Source: Imperialibacter sp. EC-SDR9
GTDB taxonomy: Bacteria > Bacteroidota > Bacteroidia > Cytophagales > Cyclobacteriaceae
Assembly (NCBI RefSeq): GCF_902498805.1
Contig: NZ_LR701573.1
Location: 186,001-250,000 of the forward strand
Direction: 5' to 3'
Length of the DNA: 64,000 bases
Shown: positions 17,603-26,125 of the stretch, piece after piece
Position numbering within the stretch: the stretch's first letter is position 1
How the letters are laid out: the number at the start of each line of letters is the position of its first letter
The notes under the pieces: generated by a model
The model's input: only the letters and a program-made list of their open reading frames with translations
The model's database searches: none
What the model was told of the DNA's origin: nothing
Position numbers and translations under genes: made by a program

Positions 17603-18634
17603 TTATTCTTTTTCTGCCACTGCAGGAGCCGGAGCAGCAACACCAGCAATTTTTTCTTTGATTTTCTTTTCTATTTCTTCCATCAGTTCAGGGTTGTCAA
17701 GCAACAATTCCTTCACTGAGTCCCTTCCCTGGCCCAGCTTGGTTTCCTGGTACGAGAACCACGAGCCTGATTTTTTCACAATGTCCAGGTCAACGCCAAT
17801 GTCGATGATCTCGCCCACTTTGGAGATGCCCTTGCCGTACATGATGTCGAACTCAACAATCTTGAATGGCGGCGCCACTTTGTTCTTTACCACTTTCACC
17901 CTGGTGCGGTTTCCAGTCACGTTGTCAGCGCCCTCTTTGATTTGACCTACACGGCGAATGTCAAGCCTCACCGAAGCATAAAACTTCAGCGCATTACCAC
18001 CAGTGGTTGTTTCAGGGTTACCGAACATCACGCCTATTTTCTCTCTCAACTGGTTGATGAAGATACATGAGCAGCCTGTTTTGTTGATAGTACCTGTCAG
18101 CTTTCTCAATGCCTGAGACATCAACCTGGCTTGTAAACCCATTTTGCTATCACCCATTTCTCCCTCAAGTTCTCCTTTTGGCACAAGGGCAGCTACGGAG
18201 TCAATCACGATGATGTCAATAGCGCCTGAACGGATCAGGTGTTCTGTAATTTCAAGCGCCTGCTCTCCATTGTCGGGTTGAGAAATGAGCAGGTTCTCGG
18301 TGTCAATGCCTAGCTTTTCTGCGTAGGATTTATCGAAGGCATGCTCCGCATCAATAAAAGCCGCAAGCCCGCCTTTCTTTTGAGCTTCTGCTATGCAGTG
18401 CATTGAAAGGGTGGTTTTACCTGATGATTCCGGTCCGTAAATTTCGATTACTCTACCCCTTGGAATTCCACCAACACCAAGAGCGATATCAAGCCCCAAA
18501 GAGCCTGTAGAAATGGCTGGCACGTCAACCACTCGCTCATCACTTAGCTTCATGATGGTGCCTTTGCCGTAAGTTTTTTCAAGTTTGTCGATGGTCAGCG
18601 CCAGCGCCTTCAGTTTTTCAGTTTTATCGCTCAT
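17603..18634 (-). CDS. recA: Recombinase RecA
   Basis: 343 residues. Walker A GPESSGKT is at 67-74; IDAEHAFD, the [13 protein letters not shown]-type Walker B ([14 protein letters not shown]) and the L1/L2 loop regions ([41 protein letters not shown]) are all present. RecA forms filaments on single-stranded DNA for recombination and the SOS response. The C-terminal acidic tail is short. No adjacent recX or lexA is seen, and no SOS-box was recognised in front of it. Convergent to rny, with a shared terminator. Confidence 0.98.
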   Translation of the reverse strand: MSDKTEKLKALALTIDKLEKTYGKGTIMKLSDERVVDVPAISTGSLGLDIALGVGGIPRGRVIEIYGPESSGKTTLSMHCIAEAQKKGGLAAFIDAEHAFDKSYAEKLGIDTENLLISQPDNGEQALEITEHLIRSGAIDIIVIDSVAALVPKGELEGEMGDSKMGLQARLMSQALRKLTGTINKTGCSCIFINQLREKIGVMFGNPETTTGGNALKFYASVRLDIRRVGQIKEGADNVTGNRTRVKVVKNKVAPPFKIVEFDIMYGKGISKVGEIIDIGVDLDIVKKSGSWFSYQETKLGQGRDSVKELLLDNPELMEEIEKKIKEKIAGVAAPAPAVAEKE

Positions 18635-18740
18635 GATATGTGATTAAAATATTGAGTATTGGGGCTGTGAATTTACTATGATTCGCCTCAAATACCAACG
18701 CTATCAGGGGCAGATTTACCCTGTCACACAACAATAGCCT

Positions 18741-19157
18741 TCAGCTATTCTCTTCCGCCTTTTGACTGACTTCCATCTCAGCGGCTGTGGGTGTTTCCCA
18801 GAAAGTGAGGAAGATATAAATACAAAATGCTGTGCCCAGCGGAAAATTGAAGAAGTAGAAAACTGCAGGAGCCATCGACGCTTTTTGTGCCCATTTCTGG
18901 TTAGCCAGAATGCCGGCCGCCAACACAAACTCAATAAGGGCCAGCCCAACATAGAAAAACGGGAAGGCATACATAAGGGCAGCAGGATGTCTGAGCGTAA
19001 GCCCACCTATATGGATATCACTAAATATTTCCCAGCTATCGAAAAAATAGACAGCGTTGTACATAAAAGCTGAGAACACAAGGTGCAGAAGTGATACGAC
19101 AATCAGAATTTTTCCGATGATCTTATTGTGCCTTTGAAATTGTTCAGGAGACTTCAT
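18741..19157 (-). CDS. Small multi-pass membrane protein, unknown
   Basis: 138 residues with about four hydrophobic segments (about 14-38, 55-75, 80-102 and 105-125) and a charged, Glu/Ser-rich C-terminus (AAEMEVSQKAEENS). No family was recognised with confidence; the size and topology recall small DUF-type inner-membrane proteins. It stands alone between recA and a divergently transcribed aminopeptidase gene. Nothing in the sequence gives a catalytic residue pattern. Confidence 0.65.
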   Translation of the reverse strand: MKSPEQFQRHNKIIGKILIVVSLLHLVFSAFMYNAVYFFDSWEIFSDIHIGGLTLRHPAALMYAFPFFYVGLALIEFVLAAGILANQKWAQKASMAPAVFYFFNFPLGTAFCIYIFLTFWETPTAAEMEVSQKAEENS

Positions 19158-19284
19158 ATAGACAAGGTAATGATTAGTACTATGTTTTACAAGGTATTAT
19201 ACGCTTGACACTCTAAATGGTTGGGCGATTTGCTTCCTATACAATATTTTTCGTCGTTAGGTGTTGAAGAGCTAAATTGGAATC

Positions 19285-20313
19285 GTGAAGAAAAAGATTG
19301 TTTTAACGATCGTTCTGCTTTTGGTAGCGGCATTGATCTATTATAGAGATTTGATCAGCTATGGGTGGATGCAGGGCAAAGGGCAGTTTGAGATCTTGTG
19401 GGAAGCTCAACCGATTGGGGAATTTCTCGAGTCGCCCGACTTCCCGGATTCTTTAAAGGCCAAGCTAAGGCTCATTCAGCAGATAAGGTCTTTTGCCGTC
19501 GACTCCCTGGGCATTTCCCCTTCTGACAACTACACGACGATGTACAATCAGAAGGGTGAAAATTTACTCTGGAACGTAACTGCTGCAGAGCCATTCGCCC
19601 TGTTGCCTTATCGCTGGAAGTTTCCGTTTCTGGGGTCGTTTCCCTACAAGGGGTATTTTGATCTGGAAAAGGCGAAGCTTGAAAGGGAGAGGCTGGACTC
19701 AGCTGGCTACGACACGCATATCGGCATGGTAAGCGGTTGGTCCACACTCGGCTGGTTTAAGGATCCGATTTTGAGCAAAATGCTGGAGAGGTCTGAGGGT
19801 GATTTGGCTGAATTGATCATCCATGAGCTTACACACGGCACGCTTTACGTTAAAGACAGTGTGGAGTTTAATGAGAACCTGGCCAGCTTTGTGGGAAGAG
19901 TGGGTGCCATTCAGTTCTTAAAGAACCGGTTTGGGCAAAACTCAGCTGAAGTTACATCGTATGTAAATTCAGAGGTCGATTACGAAAAGATCTACCGCCA
20001 CTATTTGAATGGGGCACGAAAATTGGATAGCTTATATAAAACTATGGACGAATCAATGTCTGTTGCCATGAAAAGTGAGCAAAAAAAGGACATGATTTAT
20101 GACATTATGAAAAACCTGGACACCCTGCGCTTCGAAGAAAGAAAGCCGTTTCAGTGGAAAGCTGAGAACAGGTTGCCCAACAATACCTTCTTTATGTCAT
20201 ACCTGAGGTACCGTGGGAAGATGACCAGTTTCGAAAACGAATTGCAAGAGAGGTTTGGGGGTGACCTTAGGGCATATGTGACTTATTTAAAAGGAGTATA
20301 TCCTTCGTTATGA
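19285..20313 (+). CDS. Predicted aminopeptidase (M-type zinc metallopeptidase, Pfam Aminopep)
   Basis: 342 residues starting at GTG. Residues 4-20 are a hydrophobic signal-anchor. The zinc motif HELTH is at 180-184, followed by FNENLASFVGRVGA, in which Glu197 is the likely third ligand; this combination matches the Pfam predicted-aminopeptidase family (PF10023). It lacks an ATG near the start; the GTG gives a normal signal anchor. Its stop overlaps the next ATG by 4 bases (ATGA), so translation is probably coupled with the DUF3108 protein. Substrate unknown; probably works at the periplasmic face of the inner membrane. Confidence 0.85.
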   Translation: MKKKIVLTIVLLLVAALIYYRDLISYGWMQGKGQFEILWEAQPIGEFLESPDFPDSLKAKLRLIQQIRSFAVDSLGISPSDNYTTMYNQKGENLLWNVTAAEPFALLPYRWKFPFLGSFPYKGYFDLEKAKLERERLDSAGYDTHIGMVSGWSTLGWFKDPILSKMLERSEGDLAELIIHELTHGTLYVKDSVEFNENLASFVGRVGAIQFLKNRFGQNSAEVTSYVNSEVDYEKIYRHYLNGARKLDSLYKTMDESMSVAMKSEQKKDMIYDIMKNLDTLRFEERKPFQWKAENRLPNNTFFMSYLRYRGKMTSFENELQERFGGDLRAYVTYLKGVYPSL

Positions 20314-21146
20314 AAAATATACTGACAAAAATAGGTGGGTTAATAGCACTCGCAGGAATTTTTTCAGCGTTCGGTCAGTACGCTGGTGATCGTGCATTTA
20401 GAACTCTTAGTAACCGAAGTTTCAAAAAGGGTGAGCTTTTGGAGTACAGGCTGCACATTGGCATGCTGACCGCCGGTGAAGCTACCATGAGCATTCTGCC
20501 GGATATCGAAAGGCGCAACGGGAGGCCTTGCTACCGCATCGACGTCTACGGAAAGACTACAGGCCTGGCCGATTTCTTGTACAGTGTAAAAGACAACTGG
20601 GGCACTTACTATGACACCGCCTCTCTTGTGCCCCATCAGTTTTACAGGAATATTCAGGAAGGAAGGTACAGAAAATACGAAGTGGTTGATTTTGATCACC
20701 AGAATGAAAAGGCCAAGGTGACCACGCTGGACAAGCATACCTTTAAGCCCAAGGACACAAAAATGTATGACATACCGTCCAATATTCAGGATCTGGTAAG
20801 CGGTTACTACTACATCCGCACGCTTGATTTTTCAAAAACTCAGCCTAACGATACTCTTCATGTAAAAGCCTTTTTCGACAAAGAGCTTTTCGATATGAAA
20901 ATCAGGTTTGTAAGGCGGGAAGTGCTGAAGACTAAACTCGGCAAGATCAAAACCTTGGTATTCGCCCCGGTCATGCCCGAAAACAGTATTTTTGAGGGGG
21001 AAGATGCAATCTTGCTATGGATGTCTGACGACGCCAACAAGATTCCATTAAAAGTGAGAGCTAAGATGTTTTTAGTGGGTTCGGTTGATATTGATATCAC
21101 CGACGCAAAGAATATTAAGTCTAAGCTGGCGGTCGTTGAAGAGTAG
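20310..21146 (+). CDS. DUF3108 domain-containing exported protein
   Basis: 278 residues with a signal peptide (about 1-23). The mature part contains DUF3108 features: KGELLEYRLHIGMLTAGEATM near the start, YRIDVYGKTTGLADFLYSVKDNWGTYYD, and later KTLVFAPVMPENSIFEGEDAILLWMSDDANKIPLKV, split here by function: the last part is the conserved WMSDD-x-x-x-IPL motif. The fold is beta-rich and periplasmic. Function is unknown; relatives are often near outer-membrane or lipoprotein genes. Translationally coupled to the aminopeptidase gene. Confidence 0.87.
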   Translation: MKNILTKIGGLIALAGIFSAFGQYAGDRAFRTLSNRSFKKGELLEYRLHIGMLTAGEATMSILPDIERRNGRPCYRIDVYGKTTGLADFLYSVKDNWGTYYDTASLVPHQFYRNIQEGRYRKYEVVDFDHQNEKAKVTTLDKHTFKPKDTKMYDIPSNIQDLVSGYYYIRTLDFSKTQPNDTLHVKAFFDKELFDMKIRFVRREVLKTKLGKIKTLVFAPVMPENSIFEGEDAILLWMSDDANKIPLKVRAKMFLVGSVDIDITDAKNIKSKLAVVEE

Positions 21147-21294
21147 TATTAACAAATTGTTACCGCTTTTACATTCAGTTCTTTATTGTCTACTTTTAAC
21201 CCGTCTTTAGTATTCGTAGCTGGTATTTTTCAGTTGAGTTATAGAAAAACAGCACTAAGACCTGGTTTTAAATTATCGTAATCCCCTTTGAACA

Positions 21295-21984
21295 ATGGGA
21301 AATAAGCAATCGCAAAAGGTACTGGTAGTAGACGATGAAGCTGACATTTTAGAGCTGCTAAAGTACAATCTGGCCAAAGAAGGTTATGACGTAAAGACGT
21401 CACTCGATGGTAGAAAGGCTGTTGAAATTGCCAAAACCTACCATCCTGACCTCATTCTGCTGGACATAATGATGCCTCATCAGGATGGTGTGGAGACATG
21501 CAGGCAGCTAAGAGAAATACCAGAGCTCAATAACTCATTCGTTATTTTCCTAACGGCACGGTCTGAAGAGTACTCGGAGGTAGCAGCTTTTGATATCGGA
21601 GCCGACGATTATATTACAAAGCCGATAAAGCCGAGGGCTTTAATGAGCAGGATAAACGCCTTGTTCAGAAGAGATTCTAAAAAGAAGAAGGACAACAATC
21701 AGGTATCGGCGGGTGATTTGAGTATTGACCGCACAAGCTACACTGCCACAATTGGAGAAGACAAAATCAACCTCCCAAAAAAGGAATTTGAGCTGCTGTA
21801 CTTTCTCGCCCAAAACCCCGGAAAAGTGTTCAGCCGGGATGATCTGTTGCAGAACATTTGGGGCACCGACGTTTATGTGTTGGCACGCACAGTAGATGTG
21901 CATATCAGAAAAGTCAGAGAGAAAATAGGAGAAGGATATATATCTACCGTAAAAGGCGTTGGATATAAGTTTGAGGCTAACTAG
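21295..21984 (+). CDS. PhoB/OmpR-family response regulator
   Basis: 229 residues. The receiver domain (about 8-128) has the acidic pair at 13-14, the phosphoacceptor Asp57 (LILLDIMMPHQDG), Thr in FLTARSEE and Lys in YITKPIKPRAL. The winged-helix DNA-binding domain (about 140-229) has NLPKKEFELLYFLAQNPGKVFSRDDLLQ... and RTVDVHIRKVREKIG, typical of OmpR/PhoB regulators. It lies 6 bp before the histidine kinase gene and is surely its cognate regulator. It resembles PhoB, but the absence of pst genes nearby leaves the stimulus open. Confidence 0.93.
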   Translation: MGNKQSQKVLVVDDEADILELLKYNLAKEGYDVKTSLDGRKAVEIAKTYHPDLILLDIMMPHQDGVETCRQLREIPELNNSFVIFLTARSEEYSEVAAFDIGADDYITKPIKPRALMSRINALFRRDSKKKKDNNQVSAGDLSIDRTSYTATIGEDKINLPKKEFELLYFLAQNPGKVFSRDDLLQNIWGTDVYVLARTVDVHIRKVREKIGEGYISTVKGVGYKFEAN

Positions 21985-21990
21985 GCTTTT

Positions 21991-23073
21991 ATGTTGCTTA
22001 ACTCCCGGGCTCTTGCGCTGCTGCTATCTGTTTCTATATCCGTTATTACTACCGCTTTTTTGTACCTGGTGCCTCAGGTAACCGTCACAGCCCTTTTTGT
22101 GGCATTTGGGCTTTCGTTTTCATCCTCCTATCTCTTGATTAGCCTCGTGCTCGAATTTCTTTTTTTTAAGGAAATCAATGGCATTAACGAAGCATTTGAA
22201 AACATAAGGAAAAAAGATTTCACGGAAGTAGATGATCCCTCTTCGAATCCCCTTAGTCCGCTTAATAGAATCAACGAAGAGATTTATTCCTACGCAAAAA
22301 TCAAGCAGAGGGAAATTGACGAGTTGAAAAAGATGGAGGCTTTCAGAAGGGAGTTTCTTGCTGATGTTTCCCACGAGCTGAAGACACCCATTTTTGCCGC
22401 TCAGGGATTTGTGCACACACTTTTGGATGGGGCGGTAGAAGACAAGTCTGTTAGAATCAAGTTCCTGAAGAAGGCCGCCAAGAGCCTGGATGGCCTGGAT
22501 ATTCTGGTGCACGACCTGTTAACCATCTCCCAAATGGAGACCGGTGAAATAAAAATGCACTTTGAGGACTTTGACGTTCGGGAGCTTACCGAGGAAATAT
22601 TCGAACAGTTTGAAGACAAAGCAGAGAAGAAAAACATCAAGCTTTGTTATACGAAGTTGGGGAAGGCCCCGATTTATGTTCACGCTGATTTTCAGAGAAT
22701 CTATCAGGTGCTGACTAACCTCATTTCGAATGGTATCAAGTATACCAAGGATGAAGGTATGGTGGAGATCGATTTTGAAGAGGGAAAGCATGATGTAACG
22801 GTATTCGTGAAAGACACCGGGCGTGGAATACCCCCTGAAGACTTGAAGAGGGTTTTTGAACGCTTTTATAGGGTGGAGAAGAGCCGGTCGAAAGAGAAGG
22901 GGGGGACTGGTCTGGGGCTTGCCATCGTCAAGCACATTATCGAAGCCCATGGCAGCAAAGTCAGCGTTACCAGCACAGTAGGCAAAGGCTCCACTTTCTT
23001 TTTTAAACTCCGCAAGAGCGACGTGGAGGAAATTGAAGTACTCCGTGACGACTCACCAGACGAGGACGAGTAG
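21991..23073 (+). CDS. PhoR-like sensor histidine kinase
   Basis: 360 residues. Two membrane helices (about 6-28 and 32-58) are joined by a very short loop, so there is no real periplasmic sensor domain. A short linker region follows, then the HisKA domain with the phosphoacceptor His128 (ADVSHELKTP), and an HATPase domain with the N box (NLISNGIKYT), G1 (VKDTGRGIP), F box (FERFYRVEKSRS) and G2 (GGTGLGLAIVKHI). The acidic tail ends with SPDEDE. It pairs with the OmpR-family regulator. Sensing is likely through the membrane or through partner proteins. Confidence 0.93.
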   Translation: MLLNSRALALLLSVSISVITTAFLYLVPQVTVTALFVAFGLSFSSSYLLISLVLEFLFFKEINGINEAFENIRKKDFTEVDDPSSNPLSPLNRINEEIYSYAKIKQREIDELKKMEAFRREFLADVSHELKTPIFAAQGFVHTLLDGAVEDKSVRIKFLKKAAKSLDGLDILVHDLLTISQMETGEIKMHFEDFDVRELTEEIFEQFEDKAEKKNIKLCYTKLGKAPIYVHADFQRIYQVLTNLISNGIKYTKDEGMVEIDFEEGKHDVTVFVKDTGRGIPPEDLKRVFERFYRVEKSRSKEKGGTGLGLAIVKHIIEAHGSKVSVTSTVGKGSTFFFKLRKSDVEEIEVLRDDSPDEDE

Positions 23074-23248
23074 TAACTGCCGCTACGAAAAAATAATAGG
23101 TTAAATTTTGGGTGATGCTTTTGAAGCAGCTATACTGCCGTAAGTCTGATGACACCTGCTGGACGGAAATAGCATTCACGTGGCGTGAACAAATACCGAC
23201 TAGGCAAGTTTCAAATGGACAAGCAGACCCGAACAACCCAACCCATCA

Positions 23249-23944
23249 ATGACAATCAGTGTAATCATTCCAACCTATAATGAAGAGCAGAATATCGTTC
23301 GTCTGATTGAAAGCCTGAAACGGCACGGTGATGACAGAAGTAGGGAAATAATTGTTGTGGATGGAGGGAGCAGTGACGCCACTGCCCGATTAGCGGCGGC
23401 TGCCGGGGCGGTTGTGGTTAAAACTGCCATTAGACGGCGATCGGTGCAAATGAATCTGGGGGCTGAAAAAGCCAGCGGCGATGTGCTCTACTTTGTGCAC
23501 GCCGATGTTGTTGTTGAGCCCGACTATGTGACCGACATCTCCCAATCGCTCTCACTGGATTACGAAAGCGGCTGTTATCGCTATCGCTTCAATTCGAATA
23601 GTGTGTCGCTCAGAATCAATGCTTTTTTTACGAGGTTCCCATTTCTTTGGTGTCGGGGTGGTGATCAAACGCTTTTTATCACAAAGGAGCTTTTTTGGAA
23701 TTTGGGTGGCTTTCAGGAGGACTATCGGATCATGGAGGACTATGACATCATAGAACGGATAAAGAAAAAAAGCAGCTTCCGGGTCATACCCAGGGAGATA
23801 GTAGTGTCAGCAAGAAAATATGACGCCAATAGCTACCTTCGGGTTCAATTTGCTAACTTTTTAGTTTTTAGCATGTATTTTTGGGGCGCTTCTCAGCATA
23901 GGCTGACAAGCCTTTATAAAAAACTACTCAAGACTGATCAATAG
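23249..23944 (+). CDS. GT2 glycosyltransferase, TIGR04283 family
   Basis: 231 residues. The fold is GT-A: TISVIIPTYNEEQNI at the start, EIIVVDGGSSDATA (binding the UDP-sugar ribose), a DxD-like HAD (VHADVVVEP) and the conserved GGDQTLFITKELFWNLGGF with IMEDYD. These are the marks of the TIGR04283 family, named for arsenosugar biosynthesis because some members sit in such clusters; no arsenic gene is visible here. No signal or membrane segment apart from a weak C-terminal hydrophobic patch. Followed by the VOC gene with a 5-bp gap. Acceptor unknown. Confidence 0.85.
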   Translation: MTISVIIPTYNEEQNIVRLIESLKRHGDDRSREIIVVDGGSSDATARLAAAAGAVVVKTAIRRRSVQMNLGAEKASGDVLYFVHADVVVEPDYVTDISQSLSLDYESGCYRYRFNSNSVSLRINAFFTRFPFLWCRGGDQTLFITKELFWNLGGFQEDYRIMEDYDIIERIKKKSSFRVIPREIVVSARKYDANSYLRVQFANFLVFSMYFWGASQHRLTSLYKKLLKTDQ

Positions 23945-23949
23945 GTTCT

Positions 23950-25017
23950 ATGGAAAGTTACATCACTGGAGTTCAGCAAGCAGGCATAGGTGTGCCGGAT
24001 ATCGATAAATACTGGCCCTGGTATAGTAAAATGTTTGGGCTGTCTGTTGCCATCTTCGACGATAGGGCTGAAGCGGCACTTATGACGCCCTACACCGGCG
24101 GAGAGGTGCATTCCAGAAGGGCCGTGCTGGCCTTGAACATGGCAGGCGGTGGCGGTGCGGAAATTTGGCAGTTTACAAGCAGAACACCCGGTAACTGCTC
24201 TTTTAACCCGGTGTATGGCGACCTGGGCCTTTTTGCCCTAAAGATCAAAACCCGAAACATTAAATCGTTTGTAGCACTTGCTCAAAGTGCCAAAGCGGAG
24301 GTGTCAGAGATTCTGACGGACGCTAAGGGGAGAGGGTATGCCTGGGTAAAGGATCCGATGGACAATATATTCCAGGTTGTTGAGATTTCAGAAGGCTGGT
24401 TCGGGGAGAATGGTAACCTAACCGGGGGTATTTTCGGAGCCGTTATTGGGGTTTCGTCAGTGGACAAATCGCTTCCATTTTACCAGACTTTGCTTGGCAC
24501 GTCAGGCGTAGTGTTCGATGAAGAGGCCAATGGAGATAAGTTCGTCGATACTGGATCGCCAGCCGTCAGGCGGCTGGTGTTAAGTAAAACTCCCGGACAA
24601 GTGGGGGCATTTAGTCAGCTACTTGGAGGGATAGAGCTTGAGCTTGTTGAAAGGAAAGACGAAGCAGGAAAAAGAATTTTTGACGATACCAGATATTGGG
24701 GCGACTGTGGATTCATCCACCTTTGCTTCGACGTGCTGGATATGGAGCCTCTCCAGAACGTGCTGAACAAAGCTGGTCACAAATTTACCATTGACAGCAA
24801 AGGCACTTTTGCCATGGGAGAAGCCGGAGGCCGGTTTGCCTATGTGGAAGACCCTGACGGAGCCCTGATAGAGTTGGTGGAAACTCACAAAATCCCTATC
24901 ATGAAGAAATATGGTTGGTTTTTGGATCTTACGAAGCGAAAGGGAAACAAGCCGTTGGCCAAGTGGATGTTCAAGGTGTTGGCCATGGCGAGCCCCAAAG
25001 CGAAAGCACTGGACTAG
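23950..25017 (+). CDS. Two-domain VOC (glyoxalase/dioxygenase fold) protein
   Basis: 355 residues with two VOC modules: residues about 5-145 (TGVQQAGIGVPDIDKYWPWYSKMFGLSVAI, split across the start) and about 158-310 (FGAVIGVSSVDKSLPFYQTLLG ... CGFIHLCFDVLDM ... AYVEDPDGALIELVE). His and Glu in the second module (HLCFD, LIELVE) could bind a metal. The first module lacks the usual His at the same place, so it may be structural. Family members are glyoxalases, extradiol dioxygenases or resistance proteins; none of these can be chosen. Its stop overlaps the convergent GH113-like gene's stop in the four bases CTAG. Confidence 0.82.
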   Translation: MESYITGVQQAGIGVPDIDKYWPWYSKMFGLSVAIFDDRAEAALMTPYTGGEVHSRRAVLALNMAGGGGAEIWQFTSRTPGNCSFNPVYGDLGLFALKIKTRNIKSFVALAQSAKAEVSEILTDAKGRGYAWVKDPMDNIFQVVEISEGWFGENGNLTGGIFGAVIGVSSVDKSLPFYQTLLGTSGVVFDEEANGDKFVDTGSPAVRRLVLSKTPGQVGAFSQLLGGIELELVERKDEAGKRIFDDTRYWGDCGFIHLCFDVLDMEPLQNVLNKAGHKFTIDSKGTFAMGEAGGRFAYVEDPDGALIELVETHKIPIMKKYGWFLDLTKRKGNKPLAKWMFKVLAMASPKAKALD

Positions 25018-26066
25018 TTGCCTGCCTGAGGGATATTAGCTTCTCTGGTGTACCACTTTTTGATCACAACTTCTGTCGGCTTGTTTTGTGGCGTGTAGTC
25101 GTTGTTCTCCATTCCGCCAGCCTTAGGATGATCAGGATACCATTTCCAAAGAAACCCGCCAGAAAACCATGGCTCGTCCCAGAAAGACTGGAAGAGCGCT
25201 TCATACGTATTGCTTTGGGCCTGCAGGTTTAGTGGCTGTTCTTTCTCGTTCAATTCCCAATGCTTAGCTGCTGCATAGTCAGCGCTACGGTAGCCATATT
25301 CAGTGAACAGAATGGGTCGGTTAAATTTTTGTGAAAGTTTTTCCAGCGACTTTTTCGGCTCCGTCCAATTTTTCTTTAGTTGTTTTACGGAAGGCGTTTT
25401 TTCGTCGCTAATGGGGAAGTATGCATCAATGCCGATGTAGTCCACCTGTTCCCAGCAGCTCACCTCCATATAATTGTCCCAGTTGGCAGCATACGTTAGT
25501 TTACCTTTGAAGTTGGCTCGGCACGCAGAGGCAAGCTTTATCCAAAAGTCAGGTCTGTGAATGACTGCCTGATTGAATTCCGTGCCAATGCAAAAAATTT
25601 CAGCATTGAGAGAATCTGCCACCTTTAGGTAGGTCATCACATAGCTGAGGTAATTTTCTTCCCAGGCTGCCCACTCTGCCTCTGTTTCCAGTATGAAATC
25701 CCCGGGCCAGCCGTCACCCCGCACCCAAACATGCGGTTTCACCATGACTTTAAGGCCTTTTCTATGGGCAGCCACAATCTGTTGAGCAACGCCATTAGTC
25801 GTTTCCCCTCCCCACTGACGGGAATGATTGAAGTGCAGCTCTGAAGAATGACCGGGAGCAAAGGCAAAGGGAATAATGGCTACCCATTTGGCACCCACGC
25901 TGTCTAAGTGCTCAAGCTCTTCCCCCGGACTTACCTCTCTGCCGGCCACCAAAGACACACCGCTTATCTTTTGCCCCAAATGGACTGGGGCGTTTTGCAT
26001 ATAACAACCAGACAGCGTCGTGGCGATAAATGCTGAGACAAGTACAGAGAGTTTAAGATGATTCAT
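25014..26066 (-). CDS. Glycoside hydrolase family 113-like lipoprotein
   Basis: 350 residues from the ATG at 26066, which gives a clean lipoprotein signal with lipobox LSGC (Cys20-21). An in-frame GTG 33 bases upstream is less likely. The mature part is a (beta/alpha)8-type protein: WVAIIPFAFAPGHSSELHF, KGLKVMVKPHVWVRGDGWPGDF, then the acid/base Glu (IGTEFNQ, about residue 163) and the nucleophile Glu (ILFTEYGYRS, about 256), as in GH113 beta-mannanases and relatives. It probably sits at the outer membrane or periplasm. Substrate is not certain; many members of this group are annotated only as glycosidase-like. Confidence 0.82.
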   Translation of the reverse strand: MNHLKLSVLVSAFIATTLSGCYMQNAPVHLGQKISGVSLVAGREVSPGEELEHLDSVGAKWVAIIPFAFAPGHSSELHFNHSRQWGGETTNGVAQQIVAAHRKGLKVMVKPHVWVRGDGWPGDFILETEAEWAAWEENYLSYVMTYLKVADSLNAEIFCIGTEFNQAVIHRPDFWIKLASACRANFKGKLTYAANWDNYMEVSCWEQVDYIGIDAYFPISDEKTPSVKQLKKNWTEPKKSLEKLSQKFNRPILFTEYGYRSADYAAAKHWELNEKEQPLNLQAQSNTYEALFQSFWDEPWFSGGFLWKWYPDHPKAGGMENNDYTPQNKPTEVVIKKWYTREANIPQAGN

Positions 26067-26125
26067 AGCCTGAAGGCGAAATATTGAGAAATATGACACT
26101 TTTCAGGCGCAATTCAAATCATTCA

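Noticed and set aside
23074-23248. Riboswitch before the glycosyltransferase gene
   Set aside because: The spacer has some short pairings but no conserved core of any riboswitch class that I recognise.
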